The translations under genes and the position numbers were made by a program. Below the pieces are notes generated by a model, which saw only the letters and a program-made list of their open reading frames with translations, did no database searches and was not told the origin of the DNA. Below are positions 17,932 through 25,228 of a DNA stretch of 64,000 bases, one piece after another. Each line of letters starts with the position of its first letter. The stretch's first letter is position 1. This DNA is from Oscillospiraceae bacterium. GTDB lineage: Bacteria > Bacillota > Clostridia > Oscillospirales > Oscillospiraceae. The stretch spans positions 1 through 64,000 of the forward strand of contig WRDH01000003.1 in NCBI GenBank assembly GCA_009783555.1, given 5' to 3'.

Positions 17932-19020
17932 ATGAATATGAACGTTAAACTGAATATGATAATGGAAAACAAGGAGGAATTAACAGCCTGTGAAAAGAGC
18001 TTTCTTGAGAAACTCCATGTCAGTACTGTCATAATCTGGGGTGCGACCCAGACGTGCAAACAAATTATCGACATTTGGGGTCGCGATATCAAGAAGCTTA
18101 TTATCTGGGATACTAACAAGGCAGGGCAGATATTTGAAAACCGTGAAATCAAAAAACCGGAGCTCATTAGATACAGCGATAGCGTTTTGCATAATACTCA
18201 AGACTATTTCATTATCCTTGCATTAAACACACAAAAGAGCTACTGGCAATGCTACTATAGCCTTAAAGAGCTTGGGTATGTTAATAGAGTCAACGGTGCT
18301 ACGCTTGCCGGTAAGGCAATTGCGCACAGGTTCAAGGCAGACTATGATGAATATAGCAATAAAAATACAGACGAGCTATTCAAGATAGACACAGAGCTCG
18401 AGAATATTCAACTGCACGATTGGTATAAAGATGCAGGCGTTAACTTTAATGATGACCTTCTGACTCAGGATCTTTGGGCAGCAAAAAAGGTATATAAGAA
18501 TCGTCCGTCAATACATTATGATATTGCTTCAAGGGTCGACGGGTTTATTACCCATCTTCTTAGCTTTGGTGTAAGAACTGTAATGATTGATATAAGGAAT
18601 CTCGATACTTTCGGGATTGAGAACCTTGAATTTATCAGGGATGATGCAACCATGTTAAAAAATCTGGCTGGCAACTCTGTAGAATCGCTTTCGGCGCTTT
18701 GTTCAATCGAACACTTTGGTCTGGGCCGATTTGGAGACCCCATAGATCCTGATGCTCATATTAAGTGTTTTAAAAGTATACAACGCGTAATGAAAAAAGG
18801 CGGAAATCTATACCTTTCGCTGCAAGTCTCCAATAAGTGTAGCTTGGTATTTAATGCTCATAGAGTATATACTGCCGAGTATGTAATAAAGCAGTTTGAT
18901 TCTATGGATTTAATAGAGTTTTCATATACATCCAAGGATGGTTTGATAAGTAACGCAAACATAAACAGCGTTGGCGATGGGGATTATTACGGTTTGTTCC
19001 ACTTCCAAATGCGAGAGTGA
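17932..19020 (+). CDS. Rossmann module + DUF268 protein
   Basis: The 362-residue protein has an N-terminal Rossmann-like module (about 34-120: VIIWGATQTCKQIIDIWG, LIIWDTNKAGQ) and a C-terminal DUF268 domain. The latter is recognised by YDIASRVDGFITHLLSFG, VMIDIRNLDTFGIENLEFIRDDA, SLSALCSIEHFGLGRFGDPIDPDAHIKCFKSIQRVMKKGG and FNAHRVY. DUF268 looks like a methyltransferase-fold family and occurs in polysaccharide clusters; its reaction is unproven. GGAAAGG precedes the ATG. It is the last gene of the cluster, before the terminator at 19,065. Confidence 0.85.
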   Translation: MNMNVKLNMIMENKEELTACEKSFLEKLHVSTVIIWGATQTCKQIIDIWGRDIKKLIIWDTNKAGQIFENREIKKPELIRYSDSVLHNTQDYFIILALNTQKSYWQCYYSLKELGYVNRVNGATLAGKAIAHRFKADYDEYSNKNTDELFKIDTELENIQLHDWYKDAGVNFNDDLLTQDLWAAKKVYKNRPSIHYDIASRVDGFITHLLSFGVRTVMIDIRNLDTFGIENLEFIRDDATMLKNLAGNSVESLSALCSIEHFGLGRFGDPIDPDAHIKCFKSIQRVMKKGGNLYLSLQVSNKCSLVFNAHRVYTAEYVIKQFDSMDLIEFSYTSKDGLISNANINSVGDGDYYGLFHFQMRE

Positions 19021-19064
19021 TATTTGTAGGCGGTTCACTAGTGATACTCGCATTTTATTAACGG

Positions 19065-19105
19065 ACACCGCCCACATTTCTATTTAAAGAATGCGGGCGG
19101 TGTTT
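19065..19105. terminator. Bidirectional terminator
   Basis: A 14-bp stem with one mismatch, ACACCGCCCACATT against AATGCGGGCGGTGT, is followed by T residues. It lies between the converging glycan operon (ending 19,020) and the secreted-protein gene (ending 19,149). Confidence 0.8.
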
Positions 19106-19148
19106 GCCGTATTATCGGTTCTGATGGAAATATACTTATTCGATTGTA

Positions 19149-20873
19149 TTAATCAGTCAGGGTTATCACAATTATAAATGGAGTTCCCAAGTCCAGCCAA
19201 ACAGTTATCTCATAATCGTCTTCCGGCCATCCGGTGAAGTCAATCTCTATGCCTCCTGAGACTTCTTCTATGAACGGACCCATGTCGTTATGCGAACCCA
19301 TTGAGTATAGAGAAACACCTGCGAGTACGCTATCGCCGAAATGGAATGGTACTAGTACAACGCCTACATCATCAGTCATCGTTGCATCATCCGGATCGCC
19401 TGAAACTGCTCCGCCGATGATGAAGCCAACCGGCACTACCGCACTCGTATCAATAAAGCTGGCGGCGGTCAGTCCGTTACCTGCAACCAGTCCGTATGCT
19501 CCGGCAATCGGGGTTCCGGGAGATGCAAGCGGTCCTGTCGGGAATTCCCAGACATGATCCGGTGTTGTCGGAGGAGTTGTCAGGGTGAGCTTGATATCGA
19601 TAGCAAGATCGCTCGCATCAACACCACTCCAGTCGGCATCCGGGTTACAATCGCCGTAAAGTGTAAACCGTGTACCATGGCCGTTGTCGCCGATAGCTTT
19701 TGTTTTTCTTTGCTCGACATCGATCCCTATGAGGACATCATCGACATCTCTGTCTATCTCAATTACGTCAGTGTACTGTGCTGCACCCAGAAGGAATAGC
19801 GGTGTCCGTGCTGTCGTTTGGATTGGTAATACTATATCTCCTGTGACTGTGAAATCGGTCAAACCTGGAGCGGTTATTATATTTGCAGAAGAGAATTTTG
19901 CTCCGATGAAAACATTGGGAGCAGTAATTGCAGGACCGGTAACAGCATCCGGGGTTGCTACAGCAACTACGCCTGTGGCAGCAGCGCCAAAAGCAAATTC
20001 GATTTCAAGAGCTACGTCAAAGTTGCTGTTGTTAATAAAGAATGGCGCGTAATCCGAGAATATGATTTGCCCTGCGTCTTCAAGAAGACCCCATACTCCT
20101 TCTCTTACCTCATTACAATCTTCAACTAGCGGACATGGTGTTGATCCTCCTGTTACATGATCTTCACAGTCAGCCTCAGCGCAAACTCCATGATCCGGAC
20201 AGAGAGGTTCATTGCATTCTGTTATAATAGTCCCTGTTGGATTTGGATACATCCGACCAAGGCGGGTGCCGCCGGGGATGGGTTCAACAACCAAGTCTAG
20301 TATTTGCGTGTCAGTTAGATTATACAAGCCTTGCGGGTCAAGTACGAATGTGAAGCCCGCGCTTGTGGGGAGTGTGGCTTCCCTGTGCTGTTCATAAGAT
20401 GTGGTCGGGAGAAGCATACCGCCGCCGCCGGTGTGGTCTTCGCTGTTTGCAGGGGTAACGGTAACTGCTTGGTTAGTAATTATCGCTACCTCTACTGGTG
20501 TACCGTCAGTACCATCACATATGAGTGGTGTAACGGCTGTTAAAGGGTTATATGATACTGTAACACCTGTTGCACCGGTTGGAATCGGCTCGTCAAGTGT
20601 CAGAGTGACGGTAGTTGCGTTGGTGACTGCCACAGCTGTAACCTCGGGGTCAAGATCGGCAGGGTCTGCGACTTCAACTGTGAAAGCTGCGATGTTAGGT
20701 ACTACGGCTGTGTCAAGACCGTGTCCGCCAAAAGTAATCGTTATAGTGCTAGTGTTAGCTCTGACCGTTGCGCCGGAGACTGTCGGGGCTGCTCCCGCGA
20801 GTGCCATAATCGGGAATGCGCTCATGAGGAACATTACTACCAGTAAAATTGCGAAAATCCTTTTTGCTTTCAT
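19149..20873 (-). CDS. Secreted surface protein
   Basis: I use the ATG at 20,873, which begins a signal peptide (MKAKRIFAILLVVMFLMSAFPIMALAG) after AAGGAG. An in-frame start 20 codons upstream lacks both features. The 574-residue product has an N-terminal beta-sandwich-like repeat (SGATVRANTSTITITFGG, VTLTLDEPIPTGATGVTVSY), similar in style to bacterial Ig-like or SwmB domains. A Cys-rich segment follows midway, with about eight cysteines in CNEPLC, CAEADC, CPLVEDC. The rest is acidic, Gly/Thr/Val-rich beta structure. I see no LPxTG anchor. Function unknown; probably an exported adhesin or matrix protein. It is downstream of the membrane protein at 20,984 on the same strand. Confidence 0.8.
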   Translation of the reverse strand: MKAKRIFAILLVVMFLMSAFPIMALAGAAPTVSGATVRANTSTITITFGGHGLDTAVVPNIAAFTVEVADPADLDPEVTAVAVTNATTVTLTLDEPIPTGATGVTVSYNPLTAVTPLICDGTDGTPVEVAIITNQAVTVTPANSEDHTGGGGMLLPTTSYEQHREATLPTSAGFTFVLDPQGLYNLTDTQILDLVVEPIPGGTRLGRMYPNPTGTIITECNEPLCPDHGVCAEADCEDHVTGGSTPCPLVEDCNEVREGVWGLLEDAGQIIFSDYAPFFINNSNFDVALEIEFAFGAAATGVVAVATPDAVTGPAITAPNVFIGAKFSSANIITAPGLTDFTVTGDIVLPIQTTARTPLFLLGAAQYTDVIEIDRDVDDVLIGIDVEQRKTKAIGDNGHGTRFTLYGDCNPDADWSGVDASDLAIDIKLTLTTPPTTPDHVWEFPTGPLASPGTPIAGAYGLVAGNGLTAASFIDTSAVVPVGFIIGGAVSGDPDDATMTDDVGVVLVPFHFGDSVLAGVSLYSMGSHNDMGPFIEEVSGGIEIDFTGWPEDDYEITVWLDLGTPFIIVITLTD

Positions 20874-20983
20874 TGTGTTCTCCTTTTTGTTTGTAATATT
20901 AATATATTTTAGTTTTGTGGGACTCCACCCCACCCTTCGGATTCCTTCCCTCAGGGGTTTAATTTCAAATTGTTGTGTTGTCG

Positions 20984-21580
20984 CTATCCGTTGATTGTAA
21001 GCGTTACAGTATCCACTACTTCGGCAACGACTTCGTTGTCGTCGTCTACTAGATGAAATCGTATGATAGCATCGTACACGCCTGCTCGCAGGTTAACGTC
21101 AAGTGCGAAGTTCTCGAGTGTTCCTCCGAGTGGTATATACGGTGAGGAATAAACAAGCTCGCCGGTGTCAACAAGTATGACATCAAAGTATACCGTGCGC
21201 GAATTGTGTTCCCGATTGTTTACAACGGCATTGCTAGATGGTGTTCTCGAGGTCTCAAATACCCAGTTTGTAGTCATGCTGACTGTGTATTGAGCGTCCG
21301 GATTGGGTTCGTTCATAATACGTCTTACTTCTTCGATGTTATCGGGGGTAAGTATCATGCCTCTTCCGCCCATTGCGGTGCCTCTGTCCTCGATGGTTAC
21401 TTCTTCAGTTCTGGGCCACATAAAATATGTTATTGTGCCGGCGAGTGCGAGTACTACTACGGCGATGATGACCCAATGCAGGGGTTTTAGTTTCCGTTTC
21501 TTTTCCTCACTGGAATTTACTTCGGAATTCTTTTTGGAATTCTGTTCACTCCCTTCCTTTTTCTTTATGTCTTTACTCAC
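20984..21580 (-). CDS. Membrane-anchored extracytoplasmic protein
   Basis: The start is GTG 21,580, after GAGAGGTGA. The 198-residue protein has a charged Lys/Glu/Ser-rich cytoplasmic head (about 36 residues) and one membrane segment (WVIIAVVVLALAGTITYFMW). The exported domain has a predicted beta-rich part (RTVYFDVILVDTGELVYSSPYIPLGG...AGVYDAIIRFHLVDDDNEVV). I do not recognise the family. It is the first gene of a two-gene unit with the secreted protein at 19,149-20,873, which suggests that the two act together at the cell surface. Confidence 0.7.
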   Translation of the reverse strand: MSKDIKKKEGSEQNSKKNSEVNSSEEKKRKLKPLHWVIIAVVVLALAGTITYFMWPRTEEVTIEDRGTAMGGRGMILTPDNIEEVRRIMNEPNPDAQYTVSMTTNWVFETSRTPSSNAVVNNREHNSRTVYFDVILVDTGELVYSSPYIPLGGTLENFALDVNLRAGVYDAIIRFHLVDDDNEVVAEVVDTVTLTING

Positions 21581-22193
21581 GAATAGTTCACCTCTCTTGT
21601 ACTAAACAAATTTTATCAAAAAAATACGATGCAACAACGATTCTGCTTCGTTTATTGAAACAGTTGCTAAATAGAACAATCGTTATAACACCATTTGTTG
21701 ATACTCCTTGCTTCCGTGCAGCATATAGTTGTCCGCTTATTAAGCATAGACCACTATATCTTGCGATTCCTTTCGCCTTTTCCTGCTTGTTTCGTATTAT
21801 ATCATTATTTTCGGTTAAATGCAAGTGAAACTTTAGTTTATTTTGTGCATTTTACGTCAGTTTTCCTACATCTTGTGTCATTTTTAGTGTGAGCCGCAGC
21901 CTTGCTAATGAGGGATTATACACCAAAAACGCACAGAAGTTACGTTTTTGGCTTGAAATGCCTTAAAGGCGACCCGGATATTATGTTTTAAGCATAAAAA
22001 GAGGTATATCGCATTCAAAACAAAAAAAGGACTTTTCAGGACAGATACGAATTTCGTGAAACTGTGAAAAATTCTACATATTGACGGCTCAAATGTAGAA
22101 TCAAATTCATATTGAAACCGTTGCGGCTCTAATGTAGAATGGACTTGTTGCGGCGGTCATGAGCAGGAATACCGATTTTAATCTGAAAAAGGA
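21581..22193. other. Gene-poor stretch
   Basis: No convincing gene lies here. A perfect 9-bp inverted repeat, CCAAAAACG (21,923-21,931) and CGTTTTTGG (21,943-21,951), has an 11-nt loop. A short near-repeat CGGCTCaAATGTAGAAT / CGGCTCtAATGTAGAAT occurs around 22,085 and 22,126, 41 bp apart. The region must hold the upstream signals for the minus-strand pair ending at 21,580, but I see no clear consensus promoter. Confidence 0.5.
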
Positions 22194-22222
22194 TTGAATA
22201 CGTATCGAATACGTGATACTAT
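22194..22222 (+). promoter_or_regulatory. Promoter with 11-bp-spaced repeat, HicB-like gene
   Basis: TTGAAT (22,194-22,199) and TACTAT (22,217-22,222) are 17 bp apart. The 8-mer GAATACGT occurs at 22,196-22,203 and 22,207-22,214, one helical turn apart and inside the promoter. This suits autorepression by the ribbon-helix-helix domain of the HicB-like protein. A GGAGG site lies six bases before the ATG. Confidence 0.6.
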
Positions 22223-22245
22223 AAAGGAGAGAATGGAGGATCATT

Positions 22246-22647
22246 ATGTCTAAATATGTATACCCCGCAATATTCACACAAGAGTATGACGGCAAATACT
22301 CGGTTTTATTTCCTGATATAGAAAATTGTTTTACCGGCGGCGATAATATGGCAGATGCTCTTGAAATGGCCGAAGATGTTTTATGCTTGACGATTTACGA
22401 TATGGAGAAAGATGGAAAACCTATCCCTGCACCTTCCGATTATAAAGCTATTGAGACCGACGATGTCAGCGTTGTTTCTCTTATACGCTGTGATACAGAG
22501 TTTTATCGCAGGTATTACGAAAACAAATCAATTAAAAAAACACTTTCGATACCTATGTGGCTGAACGAACGTGCGGAACGCAAAAATGTCAACTTCTCCG
22601 GCATTCTTCAAGAGGCACTAAAAGTGCATTTACACATTCATGAGTAG
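22246..22647 (+). CDS. Orphan HicB-like antitoxin
   Basis: The 133-residue protein has the HicB layout. The N-terminal partial RNase-H-like domain reads KYVYPAIFTQEYDGKYSVLFPDIENCFTGGDNMADALEMAEDVL. The C-terminal ribbon-helix-helix DNA-binding segment reads SIKKTLSIPMWLNERAERKNVNFSGILQEAL. HicB proteins neutralise the HicA mRNA interferase and repress their own operon. No hicA gene is found on either side, so it is an orphan. It converges with the glycerophosphotransferase-like gene ending at 22,673. Confidence 0.88.
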   Translation: MSKYVYPAIFTQEYDGKYSVLFPDIENCFTGGDNMADALEMAEDVLCLTIYDMEKDGKPIPAPSDYKAIETDDVSVVSLIRCDTEFYRRYYENKSIKKTLSIPMWLNERAERKNVNFSGILQEALKVHLHIHE

Positions 22648-22672
22648 GGATATACTTATGTGATTTTACATT

Positions 22673-25201
22673 TCAAGACAAAATCGTTTTCTTTATGTAT
22701 TCATATATCTTCTTGCCGGCGGTTCCGTCGGGGTTGGAGGAAAGTGAGCGTGCGACTTCCTTGCGGCGGTCACGTTGCGACTTTTCTTCGTCGTTATCTT
22801 TTTCTATGTATACTAAAAACCCATTTAATCGATAATAGTCACTCTCGTAGTAACAATAATCTTGAACAGTTTTTATTTTCTTAATATCTTTTATGAATCT
22901 CCCTGATAACATATTTTCTAGTTGAACCGATATTTCAGGGTTATAATTAACAATTTCTTCTTTTCGAGATTCAGTTATGAAATCATACTTTATTAGCGTC
23001 CCTGTGTAATAAATAAAAGCATATATACTGTCACCATAATTCTGCGCTGATATGAACTTAAAGAGTGCATGACCGTTTTTGCTGTCTGCAGGACCGGACG
23101 CAAATTCGCTTGCTATTGAAACGGAGTCTGTAGCTGTATTAATTATTACTGCATGCTCACCGAACATCGGGAGAAGCCATATATATCCTCCATAAAAGAA
23201 CATAGGATAAAATGCATGGTCTTTACCGTCAACATATATATCCGCGAAATACGTAGTTTCTCCTGTATCGGGATTCCACTTAACGACCGGTGCTTTTGTT
23301 TCCCAATGTGGGGATAGCCAAAAATGTATACCGTCAAAGTAAGAACCGCAGTAGCGATAGTCTTTTTCACCAACCTCATGAAAAGCATATTCATATGTTT
23401 CCATATCAAATTCCATGATGATATTTGCTTCAAGTACCGGTAGCCACACTGAACAGTTAATAGTAAACGGGTAGCCTAAATAGAAGCCTTTTACATCACC
23501 CATCAACTTTGTGAGCGATTCAATCCAATCGGTATGGCAGGTTATTTCCATAGTCTTGATGTTCAGTTGAATTATCGCCGGATACTCATATGGAATGAAG
23601 AATATAAAGTCCCCGGAAACAACCGCAGCCAGAAAGTCTCCGGTTTCTTTCCGGTAGTCCTTGGCTTCTTTGTACTTGATTTTTCCGAATGTCCCTGTTT
23701 GTGTAGAGTACATAACAATTTCATTTGCCAAAAATGGCGGGAAATAGAGAATGCCGTCAACTTCTACCGGTTTTCTATAAAGAGAGTCATCAGGTTCTTT
23801 TATATAGTCACTCTCATCAGGAAAGCTACCTGCGAACTCCGGAATCCAAGTGTTCCTATCCATGCTTATCAGGGCGTTGAAACGACGGATAGTGAACCAG
23901 AAGTTGTTTTTTGTTATGCAGATATCGGTTGGTTCAAATGGAGGTATGGTTTCCGTTATCTTTGGATCGTTAATCATTATCGGCTTTCCTGTAGCTTGAT
24001 ACAATATAACCAATGAGCTTGGATCGCCATAATATGCATCTGTCCAGGATATAGCCCGATGCAGTTCCGGTGTATCATCATATATGCCGTAGTCTGTCTG
24101 CTTGTATACCTCTACAATACGATTATACTGTCCGGCAAGCTCGGGGTTCATTGTGTCGTATGCGCTTTCGCTGAGCGGGTGTGGACGCCACCATAGTACC
24201 ACATCATTTCTGTCGCGGAAAGCATCTAGAACATACTGCAGTTTCTTTAAGTATTGCTCTTTGTAGTTTACAATTGGTGTTACACTTGTGTTCAATAGAA
24301 TTACTTTTTTATTTTTGTTGAGCTTCGCCCATGATTTCGGAAGTGAAAAATCTTCTCTTTTTGCATTAATGACCGCATCGAATTTTGGTGAACCGAGAGC
24401 TATGATTTTATCCTCGGGAGCACCGTAGATATCCCTGCTGTATCCGATTTTTTCAAGCTCTTTATAATCACGGATGTAACACTGCCGGACTGCTTCCGAT
24501 TGAACAATAACGAGGTGTGAGAACATAACTCCGGGGCATTTGGTGAATGGTGCTCCTATGTTCTCTGATGTGACAAAGTACGGTACATAGACCAGCATCT
24601 CCGTGAGTTCACGCAAACGCCTGCAGTAGAAATCGGGATGAACGCTTGTCATGTGGCCGAGCTCATCATAAGGGGCGAATGTGACTATCACATCCGGGTG
24701 TCTTTCTTCGATATTGTATATTCGCCAATCGGTGCATTCTATACTGTCTTTATAGTATTCTGCTCCTTCGTAGTGCATAGCACCGAGTGTTCCATCCTGA
24801 TTACACTCGTAATACGGGATAGGTATCCAATAAACATCACAGCTCGGGTCAGCCTTCGCCGCTGTATAAATCGACTCGATGCTGTCGCTCATACTGGCTT
24901 TATAACTGAGAAATACCATTTCGTAACGGGTTTGCTTAAATTCGTTTTTGACACTGTTCTCTATTCGTAAAAACCCTTTGTCAAGTGCCTTTTTACCGAC
25001 CTCACCAATGCTTGCTTTATAAAGCAGTTCGCAGTAATCATCGAGCAAGGCAACCGTTTGTGTACCCTTACCCTCAAGCTCCTCAATGAACTCACCAATG
25101 GCAATAGCACCATCCTGACAGTCGGCGTAAAGCTCCGTTTCCTGCAAACTCTTTAACGTTCCCAGCAGCTCTAGTATTTGTTTTTGTTGGTGTTTACGCA
25201 T
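22673..25201 (-). CDS. Glycerophosphotransferase-like protein with propeller-like tail (copy 1)
   Basis: This 842-residue protein starts with a helical N-terminus (MRKHQQKQILELLGTLKSL). A CDP-glycerol glycerophosphotransferase-like (TagB/TagF, GT-B fold) domain follows over about residues 90-430, with KIIALGSPKFDAV, DVVLWWRPHPL and DAYYGDPSSLVILYQATGKPIMI. The C-terminal half holds six repeats of about 45 residues, each with an aromatic-rich strand (YFPPFLANEIVMY, FIFFIPYEYPAIIQL, VWLPVLEANIIMEF, FWLSPHWETKAPVVKW, IWLLPMFGEHAVII, IYAFIYYTGTLIKY). These look like a beta-propeller. It is probably a wall- or glycan-decorating transferase. It is second in an operon, 27 bp after its paralogue. Confidence 0.78.
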   Translation of the reverse strand: MRKHQQKQILELLGTLKSLQETELYADCQDGAIAIGEFIEELEGKGTQTVALLDDYCELLYKASIGEVGKKALDKGFLRIENSVKNEFKQTRYEMVFLSYKASMSDSIESIYTAAKADPSCDVYWIPIPYYECNQDGTLGAMHYEGAEYYKDSIECTDWRIYNIEERHPDVIVTFAPYDELGHMTSVHPDFYCRRLRELTEMLVYVPYFVTSENIGAPFTKCPGVMFSHLVIVQSEAVRQCYIRDYKELEKIGYSRDIYGAPEDKIIALGSPKFDAVINAKREDFSLPKSWAKLNKNKKVILLNTSVTPIVNYKEQYLKKLQYVLDAFRDRNDVVLWWRPHPLSESAYDTMNPELAGQYNRIVEVYKQTDYGIYDDTPELHRAISWTDAYYGDPSSLVILYQATGKPIMINDPKITETIPPFEPTDICITKNNFWFTIRRFNALISMDRNTWIPEFAGSFPDESDYIKEPDDSLYRKPVEVDGILYFPPFLANEIVMYSTQTGTFGKIKYKEAKDYRKETGDFLAAVVSGDFIFFIPYEYPAIIQLNIKTMEITCHTDWIESLTKLMGDVKGFYLGYPFTINCSVWLPVLEANIIMEFDMETYEYAFHEVGEKDYRYCGSYFDGIHFWLSPHWETKAPVVKWNPDTGETTYFADIYVDGKDHAFYPMFFYGGYIWLLPMFGEHAVIINTATDSVSIASEFASGPADSKNGHALFKFISAQNYGDSIYAFIYYTGTLIKYDFITESRKEEIVNYNPEISVQLENMLSGRFIKDIKKIKTVQDYCYYESDYYRLNGFLVYIEKDNDEEKSQRDRRKEVARSLSSNPDGTAGKKIYEYIKKTILS

Positions 25202-25228
25202 AAGCTATTATCCCTATAATTCATAGTA

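Noticed and set aside
20401-20994. Open frame antisense to the secreted-protein gene, with Ser/Val/Thr-rich product and hydrophobic end
   Set aside because: It mirrors the Gly/Thr/Val-rich codons and reversed signal peptide of the real gene; the real gene has a signal peptide and AAGGAG site.
21588-21824. Minus-strand 78-codon frame in the gene-poor stretch
   Set aside because: No ribosome site, no family resemblance, and it would run into the start region of the membrane-protein gene.
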